Positions 1 to 7,672 of a stretch of 64,000 bases of DNA are shown here, one piece after another; within the stretch, counting starts at the first letter, position 1; every line of letters starts with the position of its first letter. Position numbers and translations under genes: made by a program. Below the pieces are notes generated by a model. That model was not told the origin of the DNA. It ran no database searches and was given only the letters and a program-made list of their open reading frames with translations. Origin of the DNA: Rhizobium esperanzae (GTDB lineage Bacteria > Pseudomonadota > Alphaproteobacteria > Rhizobiales > Rhizobiaceae); NCBI RefSeq assembly GCF_002204185.1, contig NZ_MXPU01000001.1, positions 186,001-250,000 of the forward strand, in the 5' to 3' direction.

Positions 1-72
1 GCTCTTGTCGGCGGCACCCGCAGCGTGCGGCTCAGGCCTGCCGAACATGGTGGATAGCGATGATAATTTCAC
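1..72 (-). CDS. lptB: LPS export ABC transporter ATPase LptB, N-terminal fragment
   Basis: Only the first 24 codons lie in the window; the gene runs off the left edge. It follows lptA by 13 bases on the same strand, which is where lptB sits in alphaproteobacterial lptC-lptA-lptB operons. LptB is the cytoplasmic ATPase that powers lipopolysaccharide extraction from the inner membrane. The GTG at 72 gives VKLSSLSTMFGRPEP; an in-frame ATG at 48 is the alternative start. No Walker motif is visible, so the call rests on position alone. Confidence 0.5.
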   Translation of the reverse strand, partial: MKLSSLSTMFGRPEPHAAGAADKS

Positions 73-85
73 GTGGGAGGCCGGT

Positions 86-718
86 TCAGTTCTGCTTCTG
101 CGCGTTCGGCTGCGATTTCGGATCGAGCTGAATCTGGACACGACCGCCGCAGCTTTCAAGCTCCGCCTGGCCGGTTTGCATGTGAACGGTCAGCTTGCAG
201 CCGGTGAAGACGTTCGGACCGTCCGACAGAATGACCTTGTTTCCCTGATCCGCGGTCAGGATGAATGTCTGCGAGGCCATGTCGAAATTGCCGTCGTCGG
301 CAGTTGCCGTCTGCGTGCCCGAGACCAGGTAGACCTTGTCCGTCACCAGGATCTTGTCGATATCCGCACTTCCCGACGCCAGCGAGGCCGACTGCTCGGG
401 CTTCGCCTCGGGTTGAGCCGGCGCGCCGGCGCCCGACTTTGCCGCCTTGTCCTTGTAATAAACCGTCATCTTGCCGGACTGCATCGTCGTCGTGCCCTGG
501 ACGACCTTGACGTTGCCGGTGAAGAGCGCCGTGTGCTCCTGGTCATGGATCTCCAGCTTGTCGCTTTCGATCTGGATCGGCTGGTCGTTGGAAAGCTTCA
601 TGCCCGACATGGTGGTCGACTGCGCCCCCGCGCCCGAGACCGTCAGAATAAGGGCAAATGCGCCGGCAACGAATGCGATGCCCGTCTTGCAAGCTGAAAT
701 GCGACAATCTTTTGTCAT
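86..718 (-). CDS. lptA: LptA/OstA family periplasmic LPS transport protein
   Basis: A 210-residue protein with a hydrophobic signal peptide at about residues 12-33 ending in an Ala-rich cleavage region, followed by an OstA/LptA beta-jellyroll domain (QPIQIESDKLEIHDQEHTA, then the TGNVKVVQG stretch) typical of the periplasmic bridge that carries LPS from LptC to LptD. The segment at residues 95-115 is rich in Ala, Gly, Pro and Glu and looks like a linker or loop insertion. The gene starts 15 bases after the lptC stop and precedes lptB, so the three are very likely one operon. Confidence 0.88.
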   Translation of the reverse strand: MTKDCRISACKTGIAFVAGAFALILTVSGAGAQSTTMSGMKLSNDQPIQIESDKLEIHDQEHTALFTGNVKVVQGTTTMQSGKMTVYYKDKAAKSGAGAPAQPEAKPEQSASLASGSADIDKILVTDKVYLVSGTQTATADDGNFDMASQTFILTADQGNKVILSDGPNVFTGCKLTVHMQTGQAELESCGGRVQIQLDPKSQPNAQKQN

Positions 719-733
719 GGGTGACCCGGCTGG

Positions 734-1399
734 TTAAGTGCCCTGTTTATGAATGGTGGATGGATCGACATTCATGCGAACATTCCCCTCGAATGTGATC
801 ACGCGCCCCTTATCGGTTATCTCCAGCGTCTTCGCAACAATGGAAGCATTGTCCTTTGTGATGGTGACGGGGTCGTCGCTGCGCATGTTGCCGCCCTTGA
901 TATCGAGCCGGGCGGACTGGAATTGCGCGTTGAGGCCGCTGCTCAGCACCAGGGTGAAGGGAGCCGTCATATGCAGGTTATCGGTGGCGCGATTATAATC
1001 GGCAGTCGAAGCGATGACGCGGGCGATCAGCCCATCATTCATCGGCACGGCGGCCTTGATGATCTCGAGGGTGATGAGATCGGGATTGCGGATATCCTGC
1101 AGCGCCCTTTCGGCAAGCATGGAATAATTGACGCCGTCGGAGTTGCGTCCGGCAATTGCCGGCTTTTCCATCACGACCTTGCCGTTCTCGATCTTGGCGC
1201 CTTCGAACTTGACGTTTTCGGGCAGGTACAGGCTCACCAAGGCCACCGTCGCAAGCGCGCCGGCGACGATAAGGGCGGCCAACGGCAGCAAGATCTTCAG
1301 CCGCCGCACGCGGGCGGAATGGAACAACGCATCGCCATAGGGGCTCCTGCCGGAGCCCGCATAAGCGGCATGTCCGTTGTTCTTCAGGGTATCGAGCAT
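734..1399 (-). CDS. lptC: LPS export protein LptC
   Basis: A 221-residue protein starting MLDTLKNNGHAAYAGSG. It has a short cytoplasmic N-terminus, a single membrane anchor at about residues 38-60 (LKILLPLAALIVAGALATVALVS) and a periplasmic LptC/YrbK domain that ends with a TFEGNVRMNVDPS beta segment. LptC is the bitopic subunit of the LptBFGC complex that passes LPS to LptA. The reading frame stays open upstream of 1399, but the extra residues show no resemblance to the family and overlap the divergent promoter region, so the Met at 1399 was chosen. It is first in the lptC-lptA-lptB run. Confidence 0.85.
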   Translation of the reverse strand: MLDTLKNNGHAAYAGSGRSPYGDALFHSARVRRLKILLPLAALIVAGALATVALVSLYLPENVKFEGAKIENGKVVMEKPAIAGRNSDGVNYSMLAERALQDIRNPDLITLEIIKAAVPMNDGLIARVIASTADYNRATDNLHMTAPFTLVLSSGLNAQFQSARLDIKGGNMRSDDPVTITKDNASIVAKTLEITDKGRVITFEGNVRMNVDPSTIHKQGT

Positions 1400-1622
1400 A
1401 GGTCTCGTTCCATGTGCGGTGATTGCCTCGCCTGCGTAACAAAGCCGGCCGGCAATCACAGTTCGTTTCGCATTATTACATTGGCTTGCCAATATGGAAT
1501 TTTTTCTGCAACAAGCAACAAAACGGAAAAACATACAAAAGTGGCATTCATACGCGCCGCTGCCACCCATTTCACCGGATTCATCGGCGCCATGCCGACC
1601 CGGGCCAGCGCTGGAGGTTTCT

Positions 1623-2573
1623 ATGGACAGTTCGATCATCGCGGATCGCCGGCGGCTGCGCCGCAAGCTCGGCTTCTGGCGCATCGTCGCGGTCGCCCTC
1701 ATCGTGGCGCTCGGTTTTGCTTTTTACCGCTTCGCCGTCGGCGAGGCCGGCACGGCAAGTCCGCATATCGCCCATGTGACGATATCAGGGCTGATCGTCG
1801 ATGATGACGAGCTGCTGGAGCGGCTAAAGAAGGTCGAGACCAGCGATCAGGTGAAGGCCGCGGTGATTTCGATCTCCTCGCCCGGTGGCACGACCTATGG
1901 CGGCGAAAAAATCTTCAAGGCGATCCGGGCGATATCAGCGAAGAAGCCCGTCGTCTCCGACGTGCGCACGCTGGCCGCTTCCGCCGGCTATATGGTCGCC
2001 ACCGCCGGCGACACGATCATTGCCGGCGACAGCTCGATCACCGGCTCGATCGGCGTCATCTTCCAGTACCCGCAGATCCAGCCGCTGCTCGACAAGATCG
2101 GCGTGTCGCTGCAGGAGATCAAGTCCTCGCCGCTGAAGGCCGAGCCTTCGCCCTTCCACGAGGCGAGCGAGGAAGCCAAGGCGATGATCCGCAACATGGT
2201 GATCGACAGCTACAACTGGTTCGTCGACCTGGTGGCCGACCGGCGCAAGCTGCCCCGCGAGGAGGTGCTGAAACTCGCCGACGGGACGATCTATACCGGC
2301 CGGCAGGCGCTCCAGGCGAAGCTCGTCGATACGATCGGCGGCGAGGCGGAAATTCGCGCCTATCTCAAATCGCGCGGCGTCGACGCCGATCTGCCGATGG
2401 TGGATTGGGACAAGAAGAGCAACACGCCTTTTCTGCTCGCCGGAGCTGTTTCGCGGCTGATTACTATCCTGGGTTATGATGATCTCCTCAGGGGCCAGGA
2501 TATCAATGGAATCCTACCCCCAAAGTTGCTTCTTGACGGGCTGCTTTCAGTTTGGCAGGTTGGCCGCGATTGA
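1623..2573 (+). CDS. sppA: Signal peptide peptidase SppA, short (36K) type
   Basis: A 316-residue S49 peptidase with one N-terminal membrane segment at about residues 18-38 and the ClpP-like fold of SppA. The likely catalytic dyad is visible: Ser120 in TLAASAGYMVA and Lys167 in LQEIKSSPLKAEPSPF. The membrane-bound enzyme clears signal peptides left after secretion. The ATG at 1623 has a strong GGAGG 6 bases upstream; in-frame codons further up have no family similarity. It is divergent from lptC and followed 29 bases later by ihfB. Confidence 0.9.
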   Translation: MDSSIIADRRRLRRKLGFWRIVAVALIVALGFAFYRFAVGEAGTASPHIAHVTISGLIVDDDELLERLKKVETSDQVKAAVISISSPGGTTYGGEKIFKAIRAISAKKPVVSDVRTLAASAGYMVATAGDTIIAGDSSITGSIGVIFQYPQIQPLLDKIGVSLQEIKSSPLKAEPSPFHEASEEAKAMIRNMVIDSYNWFVDLVADRRKLPREEVLKLADGTIYTGRQALQAKLVDTIGGEAEIRAYLKSRGVDADLPMVDWDKKSNTPFLLAGAVSRLITILGYDDLLRGQDINGILPPKLLLDGLLSVWQVGRD

Positions 2574-2602
2574 TAAGAAATCAATAATTTAAGGGGGCGA
2601 CT

Positions 2603-2902
2603 GTGATCAAGTCCGAATTGGTGCAGATTGTTGCGGCACGCAACCCGCATCTCTATCATCGCGACGTCGAAAATATCGTCAACGCGGTTCTCGACGAGAT
2701 CACCGATGCACTGGCTGCGGGCAACCGCGTCGAATTGCGCGGCTTCGGCGCGTTTTCGGTCAAGAACCGCCCTTCCCGCTCCGGCCGCAACCCGCGCACC
2801 GGCGATACCGTCTTCGTTGAAGAGAAGTGGGTTCCCTTCTTCAAAACTGGCAAGGAACTGCGCGAGCGGCTCAATCCCGGCCAGGCCGACGAAGAGGATT
2901 GA
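2603..2902 (+). CDS. ihfB: Integration host factor subunit beta
   Basis: A 99-residue HU/IHF-family DNA-bending protein, the normal IHF-beta length plus a short acidic tail (ADEEDE-like). It has the RGFGAFSV motif and the GRNPRTGD beta-arm tip with the intercalating proline. IHF-beta pairs with IHF-alpha, encoded elsewhere, to bend DNA at promoters, origins and recombination sites. The start is a GTG at 2603 preceded by AAGGGGGCGA. sppA followed by ihfB is a common order in alphaproteobacteria. Confidence 0.95.
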   Translation: MIKSELVQIVAARNPHLYHRDVENIVNAVLDEITDALAAGNRVELRGFGAFSVKNRPSRSGRNPRTGDTVFVEEKWVPFFKTGKELRERLNPGQADEED

Positions 2903-2967
2903 GCGACGCGAGCCGCCTGCGGCGAAACCGCACTTGAACTTGAACACCGTTTTCCTATTCTGCTAGC

Positions 2968-3007
2968 GCATCGGCCCGAAAGTCGGAATCGATTTTCGGG
3001 CCGATGC
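2968..3007. repeat. Palindromic intergenic repeat (GCATCGG family), copy 1
   Basis: Two perfect 14-base arms, GCATCGGCCCGAAA and its complement, enclose a 12-base loop. The element fills most of the gap between ihfB and the LapA-like gene. A degenerate second copy sits at 31648-31687, sharing the arms and the CGGAATCG loop core. It could act as a transcript-end hairpin, but no T-run follows it on either strand. Confidence 0.75.
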
Positions 3008-3031
3008 TTATAAGGCGCATGGAGAGTTCAA

Positions 3032-3364
3032 ATGGCCAAGAAGATTGTCAACCTATTGATTTTGCTGCCGCTCGGCGTCATCCTCATCGTCTTCTGCGTC
3101 GCCAACCGGCAGAGCGTCACGCTCGCCTTCAATCCCTTCAGGCCCGACGATCCGGTGCTTGCTGTTTCCGCACCCTTCTTCGTCTTCCTTTTCATCGCGC
3201 TGATAGCAGGCATGCTGATCGGCTCGGCCGCCACCTGGTTCAGCCAGGGCAAACACCGCAAGCGCGCCCGCACGGAGGCCAAGGAAGCCATTCGCTGGCA
3301 GGGCGAGGCCGACCGCCACAGGACCCGCGCGGAGGACATCGCCGGCCAGCTGCCGTCGCGGTGA
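3032..3364 (+). CDS. LapA domain-containing inner-membrane protein
   Basis: A 110-residue protein with two membrane segments (about residues 5-24 and 47-69), the FCVANRQSVTLAFNPF pattern of LapA/DUF1049 proteins between them, and a charged cytoplasmic tail from about residue 72 (KHRKRARTEAKEAIRWQ). In E. coli the homologous LapA works with LapB in controlling LPS synthesis; whether that holds in rhizobia is unknown. It follows ihfB after the palindromic repeat, an order seen in many Rhizobiales. Confidence 0.8.
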   Translation: MAKKIVNLLILLPLGVILIVFCVANRQSVTLAFNPFRPDDPVLAVSAPFFVFLFIALIAGMLIGSAATWFSQGKHRKRARTEAKEAIRWQGEADRHRTRAEDIAGQLPSR

Positions 3365-3383
3365 GATCGGCTCACCGCCCGAG

Positions 3384-3821
3384 TCAAACCGGAGAAAAGC
3401 TCAGCTCCTCATAATCGCCTTCCGGCGACGCGCCATTGCCGGTCACGGCAAAACCGTGGGAAAGGTAGAAGGCCTTCGCCCGCCGGTTGTTCACCAGGCA
3501 TTTCAGACGGTACTTATGTTGCGGCCACTCCGGCAGCGCCCGGAGCAGCGCCGTGCCGGCGCCAAGACCCTGAAACTCGGGTCTTATATAAAGCATGTGA
3601 ATGAAATCGTCCTCCGGCCAGAGCGACAGGAAGCCGGCAAGGCTGCCATCGACATGCTCGCAGACGAAGATCGTCTCACCATTGGTATGAGCGGAGAAAT
3701 CCTCGCGGTGAAACTTGCCGGGATCGACCCAGACGAATGTCTGGCGGCGCACGGAAAGATAAATGTCCGCGAGCATTTCCTGGTCTTCCGCCCGCGGCGG
3801 CCTGATGGTCCATGTCATCAT
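3384..3821 (-). CDS. GNAT family N-acetyltransferase
   Basis: A 145-residue acetyltransferase with the acetyl-CoA binding loop YIRPEFQGLGAGTALL (residues about 78-93) and the C-terminal NNRRAKAFYLSHGF segment typical of GNAT enzymes. The substrate cannot be read from the sequence. The start chosen is the first of two adjacent ATG codons at 3821; the open frame continues upstream to 4127 but overlaps the next minus-strand gene with no recognisable domain. It lies downstream of the SRPBCC gene on the same strand. Confidence 0.82.
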   Translation of the reverse strand: MMTWTIRPPRAEDQEMLADIYLSVRRQTFVWVDPGKFHREDFSAHTNGETIFVCEHVDGSLAGFLSLWPEDDFIHMLYIRPEFQGLGAGTALLRALPEWPQHKYRLKCLVNNRRAKAFYLSHGFAVTGNGASPEGDYEELSFSPV

Positions 3822-3876
3822 GTCGGAATAGCTCAGGCGCAGGTCCGCGCCAAGCCGCAGCGAAAGCCTTCGACGC

Positions 3877-4332
3877 TCAATCCGCAGCCATTTTTGCAAC
3901 GACCGCAGTATTGAAATCAGAGAAGAAGCCCTCGGCCAGCCGCTGCGAGGTCGAATCGAGCAGGCGTGCGCCGAACTGAGCGAGCCTGCCGCCGAGTTCG
4001 GCCTTGGCCCGATAGTGCAGGATCGTCTCCTCCCCCCTCGCCTCGAGTATGACATCGGCGCTGCCCCTGGCGAAGCCGGCAAGGCCGCCCTTGCCTTCCG
4101 CCGACAGCGTATAGCTTCTCGGCGCATCGATATTGGAAAGCGTCAGCAACCCATGGAAGGTGGCGGAGAACAGGCTGAGCTTGACCTTGATCGTCGCCTC
4201 GAAAGCGCTTGGCGATATCCGCTCGATGCCCTGGCAGCCGGGAATGCAGCCACGCATGATCTCCGGATCGTTGAGCGCTGCCCAGACCATGTCCCGCGGC
4301 GCGGCGATCAGCTCTTCGCCGGTGAAATCCAT
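3877..4332 (-). CDS. CoxG-like SRPBCC family protein
   Basis: A 151-residue protein with the START/SRPBCC fold of the carbon monoxide dehydrogenase subunit G (CoxG) family. It begins with MDFTGEELIAAPRDMVWAAL and carries the CIPGCQGIE motif and the C-terminal AQFGARLLDSTSQRLAEGFF helix that define the family. No coxMSL genes are in the window, so a role in CO oxidation is not supported; stand-alone CoxG-like proteins may be linked to membrane attachment or quinone-dependent hydroxylases. It has its own start facing the NUDIX gene. Confidence 0.82.
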   Translation of the reverse strand: MDFTGEELIAAPRDMVWAALNDPEIMRGCIPGCQGIERISPSAFEATIKVKLSLFSATFHGLLTLSNIDAPRSYTLSAEGKGGLAGFARGSADVILEARGEETILHYRAKAELGGRLAQFGARLLDSTSQRLAEGFFSDFNTAVVAKMAAD

Positions 4333-4439
4333 CCGATAAGCCCCATCTGCGATTCGCCCAACTTATCCAGCTGGAAACCGCTTTGCCAAGGCGGAGGGGA
4401 ATGTTATCTGCGTTCCGAGCCCGAGCGAGGAATTGGCCG

Positions 4440-5039
4440 ATGAACGAACTGAAGCCCTGGCGCGTGACGGCAAGCCGCATCACCTATGAAGACCGCTGGA
4501 TCCGGGTGCGGAGCGACGATTGCGTCACAGCCGACGGAATCGTCATCGCGCCATTCCATGTGCTCGATTATCCCGACTGGATCAACGTGATCCCAGTCAT
4601 GCCCGACGGACGGGTGCTGCTGACGCGGGAATACCGCCACGGCCGCGGCGAGTTCGTGCTCGGCCTCGTCGCCGGCGGTGTCGAAGCAGACGATGGCAAG
4701 ACTGGCGACGGCAAGAGCGGCGATGCGGCGTTGGCGGCGGCACAGCGCGAACTGCGGGAAGAGACCGGCTATGAAGCCTCGACCTTCGTCAAGCTGCTCA
4801 CCTCCTATCCGAATGCGGCCAGCCACAGCAACATGGTGACGAGCTGGCTGGCGCTCGGTCTGAGCCGGGCCGGCGAACCGCGTTTCGACCCCGGCGAGAA
4901 GGTCGAGCTGCTGTTTACCGATCTTGCCGCCATCCTCAGCGACCTGCAATCCGGCGCCGTCATCATGCAGTCGATGCATGTCGCTGCACTTTATGCGGCA
5001 GAAAGCTGGCTTCGGAGAGGGGCGCGTCCGAGGGCTTGA
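4440..5039 (+). CDS. NUDIX hydrolase
   Basis: A 199-residue NUDIX protein of the ADP-ribose pyrophosphatase type: an N-terminal strand region (ITYEDRWIRVRSDDCVT), then a Nudix box reading GGVE at residues 79-82 and RELREETGY at about 103-111. The box is interrupted by a low-complexity GKTGD/GKSGD stretch encoded by a 15-base tandem duplication at 4695-4724, so the distance from the first Gly to the RE pair exceeds the canonical one. The ATG at 4440 has GAGGAA 9 bases upstream; an in-frame ATG at 4383 is less likely. The substrate is unknown. Confidence 0.83.
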   Translation: MNELKPWRVTASRITYEDRWIRVRSDDCVTADGIVIAPFHVLDYPDWINVIPVMPDGRVLLTREYRHGRGEFVLGLVAGGVEADDGKTGDGKSGDAALAAAQRELREETGYEASTFVKLLTSYPNAASHSNMVTSWLALGLSRAGEPRFDPGEKVELLFTDLAAILSDLQSGAVIMQSMHVAALYAAESWLRRGARPRA

Positions 5040-5165
5040 AATAGGCGCTGTGCCCGCAGGAGCTGTCCTCTCGCCGGGGCCGGCCAGCGCGCAGTTGATC
5101 CGGCACGGTCTTCTGGGCTACTGCATAGCCTGCAAGACACCCCGACAGAGACGCGGAAGAGCACG

Positions 5166-6260
5166 TTGAAACAAAGAGAACGCCGGCCGGGCCAGAAGAA
5201 GACATCAGCTCCCGCCGGTGAAAGCCGCAGGGACGATCGGGCCGGCCGATCACTGAAGCGCGTGGCACGCCCCGCGGCCACACGCGATACAGTTCGCGAG
5301 ACTGCGCCGGCCGCGGTTTCGCGCCCGCTCGTGGCACGCAGCGGCGATCGGCCGGCGGAGCGCGTGCCCGTCATTCTCGAATCGCTCGGCGCCGGCGATT
5401 TCCACCTGATCGACAGCGGCGACGGCCAGAAGCTCGAGCAATATGGCCCCTACCGCATCATCCGCCCGGAGGCCCAGGCGCTGTGGCGGCCTTCGCTGGC
5501 GCCGCAAATCTGGGAGAAGGTCGATGCCGTGTTCACCGGCGATACCGACGAGGAAGGCACCGGCCGCTGGCGCTTTCCGAAGGCCGCACTCGGCGAGACC
5601 TGGCCGCTCAACTTGCTCGGCGTCGATTTTCTCGGCCGCTTCACCTCGTTCCGTCACGTCGGCGTCTTTCCCGAGCAGATCGTGCACTGGAGCTGGATGA
5701 AAGAGCAGGTTGAAAAGGCCGGCCGGCCGCTGAAGGTGCTGAACCTCTTCGGTTATACCGGCGTCGCCTCGCTGGTCGCCGCCGCTGTCGGCGCCGAGGT
5801 CACCCATGTCGACGCGTCGAAGAAGGCGATCGGCTGGGCGCGCGAGAACCAGGCGCTCGGGCGCATGGAGAAGCTGCCGATCCGCTGGATCTGCGAGGAT
5901 GCGATGAAGTTCATCCTGCGCGAGGAACGCCGCGGCAGCCAGTACGACATCATCCTGACCGATCCGCCGAAATTCGGCCGCGGCCCCAATGGCGAAGTCT
6001 GGCATCTTTTCGAGCATTTGCCCTTGATGCTCGATGTCTGCCGCGAAATCCTGTCGCCCAAGGCGGTCGGCCTGGTGCTGACGGCCTATTCGATCCGCGC
6101 CAGCTTCTATTCGATCCACGAGCTGATGCGCGAAACGATGCGCGGCGCCGGCGGCGCGGTCGAATCCGGCGAGCTGGTGATTCGCGAGGCAGGCCTCGAC
6201 GGCAAAACGCCGGGCCGCGCGCTTTCCACCTCCCTCTTTTCCCGCTGGGTGCCGCAATGA
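5166..6260 (+). CDS. Class I SAM-dependent RNA methyltransferase (RlmI/RlmK-like)
   Basis: A 364-residue protein. Residues 1-60 are basic, Pro/Arg-rich and probably disordered; the catalytic domain follows, with motif I NLFGYTGVASL, an acidic ribose-binding Asp in VDASKKAI, and the DPPKFGRGPNGE catalytic loop characteristic of the RlmI/YccW-like family that makes 5-methylcytosine in 23S rRNA. The PUA domain of true RlmI is not evident, so the target is uncertain. The start is TTG at 5166 with GGAAGAG upstream. It overlaps the next RNA methyltransferase gene by 4 bases. Confidence 0.83.
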   Translation: MKQRERRPGQKKTSAPAGESRRDDRAGRSLKRVARPAATRDTVRETAPAAVSRPLVARSGDRPAERVPVILESLGAGDFHLIDSGDGQKLEQYGPYRIIRPEAQALWRPSLAPQIWEKVDAVFTGDTDEEGTGRWRFPKAALGETWPLNLLGVDFLGRFTSFRHVGVFPEQIVHWSWMKEQVEKAGRPLKVLNLFGYTGVASLVAAAVGAEVTHVDASKKAIGWARENQALGRMEKLPIRWICEDAMKFILREERRGSQYDIILTDPPKFGRGPNGEVWHLFEHLPLMLDVCREILSPKAVGLVLTAYSIRASFYSIHELMRETMRGAGGAVESGELVIREAGLDGKTPGRALSTSLFSRWVPQ

Positions 6261-7117
6261 GCAAGGACTTCCACGATCAGGGGCCGCGGAGGGTCGGGCA
6301 GGTGAAGGAAGTCACCTCGCTCGCCAATCCGATCATCAAGGACATCAAGGCGCTGACCAACAAGAAGTCGCGGGAGGAAAGCGGGACTTTCCTCGCCGAA
6401 GGTCTGAAGCTCGTCATCGATGCGATCGAGCTCGGCTGGACGATCCGCACGCTGGTCTATGCCAAGGCCGCCAAGGGCAAGCCGCTGGTCGAGCAGATGG
6501 CGGCAAGGACCGTCGCCGCGGGCGGGCTGGTGCTCGAAGTCAGCGAAAAGGTGATTGCCGCGATCACCCGGCGCGACAACCCGCAAATGGTCGTCGGCAT
6601 CTTCGAGCAACGCTGGACGCCGCTCAAGGGCATCCGGCCGCAGGAGGGTGAGACGTGGGTGGCGCTCGACCGGGTGCGCGATCCGGGCAATCTCGGCACC
6701 ATCATCCGGACGGCCGATGCCGCCGGCGCGTCCGGCATTATTCTGATCGGCGAGACGACCGATCCCTTCTCGCTGGAGACTGTGCGGGCAACCATGGGCT
6801 CGGTCTTCGCCGTTCCGGTCGCGCGGGCGACGCCGGAGGAGTTCTTGGCCTGGCGGAAGTCGGCCGGCGTTTCCATCGTCGCCACCCATCTGGCCGGCGC
6901 GGTCGATTATCGCACGATCGACTACCAGAGGAAGCCCATCGTGCTCTTGATGGGCAACGAGCAATCCGGCCTGCCCGAGCAACTGGCCAAAGAGGCCGAC
7001 GCGCTTGCCCGCATCCCGCAGCAGGGCCGCGCCGATTCCCTCAACCTCGCCGTCGCCACCGCCGTCATGCTTTTCGAGGCGCGCCGCCATCTCCTCTCAC
7101 TTGCCGAGGGCAAATGA
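6257..7117 (+). CDS. TrmH/SpoU family RNA 2'-O-methyltransferase
   Basis: A 286-residue SPOUT methyltransferase. An N-terminal substrate-binding domain ([20 protein letters not shown], like RlmB and TsnR) precedes the knotted SpoU domain with motif 1 [20 protein letters not shown], motif 2 [10 protein letters not shown] and motif 3 [18 protein letters not shown]. The exact nucleotide methylated cannot be inferred. It overlaps its upstream neighbour by 4 bases and lspA by 4 bases (ATGA), so the three are translationally coupled. Confidence 0.9.
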   Translation: MSKDFHDQGPRRVGQVKEVTSLANPIIKDIKALTNKKSREESGTFLAEGLKLVIDAIELGWTIRTLVYAKAAKGKPLVEQMAARTVAAGGLVLEVSEKVIAAITRRDNPQMVVGIFEQRWTPLKGIRPQEGETWVALDRVRDPGNLGTIIRTADAAGASGIILIGETTDPFSLETVRATMGSVFAVPVARATPEEFLAWRKSAGVSIVATHLAGAVDYRTIDYQRKPIVLLMGNEQSGLPEQLAKEADALARIPQQGRADSLNLAVATAVMLFEARRHLLSLAEGK

Positions 7118-7617
7118 CCGAACCGACGCATGCACGCCCCGCGCTGTTTTCGCGCCCGGCGCCGATCCTCTTCTTCATCCTCTTCGCCGTTCTGATCGAC
7201 CAGGTCGTCAAGGTCGCCGTCGATCATTACCTGCCGCTGCAGGAAGCCGTGCCCGTCATTCCGATGTTGGCGCTCTACCGCACCTATAATCTCGGCGTCG
7301 CCTTTTCGATGCTGGAGGGCATGGACGGCTGGTTTATCGTCGGCATGCGGCTCGTCATCGTCACCTTCGTCATCTGGCTGTGGTACCGCACGGCAAAAGA
7401 CCGCTGGCTCGCCCATCTCGGCTACGCGCTGATCATTGCCGGGGCGATCGGCAATCTTGTCGATCGCTTCGCCTACGGGCATGTGATCGACTACATCCTC
7501 TTCTACACCGAAAGCTGGTCGTTTGCGGTGTTCAATCTCGCCGACAGTTTCATCACCATCGGCGCCGGCTGCGTCATTCTCGAGGAACTGCTGCTGCCGA
7601 AAAAGGCCGGCCGCTAA
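7114..7617 (+). CDS. lspA: Lipoprotein signal peptidase LspA (signal peptidase II)
   Basis: A 167-residue inner-membrane aspartic peptidase with four predicted membrane helices. The two catalytic aspartates are in [10 protein letters not shown] and [11 protein letters not shown], the defining motifs of LspA, and the conserved YNLGVAFS loop is present. The enzyme cleaves prolipoprotein signal peptides after Lgt lipidation; Lnt, which acts next, is encoded at 31758-33362. The start ATG at 7114 overlaps the stop of the SpoU methyltransferase gene (ATGA). Confidence 0.96.
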   Translation: MTEPTHARPALFSRPAPILFFILFAVLIDQVVKVAVDHYLPLQEAVPVIPMLALYRTYNLGVAFSMLEGMDGWFIVGMRLVIVTFVIWLWYRTAKDRWLAHLGYALIIAGAIGNLVDRFAYGHVIDYILFYTESWSFAVFNLADSFITIGAGCVILEELLLPKKAGR

Positions 7618-7672
7618 AATTGTATCGAATTCCTGAAGGCATTCGGAACAAGCCTCATGTTATCCAGATACC

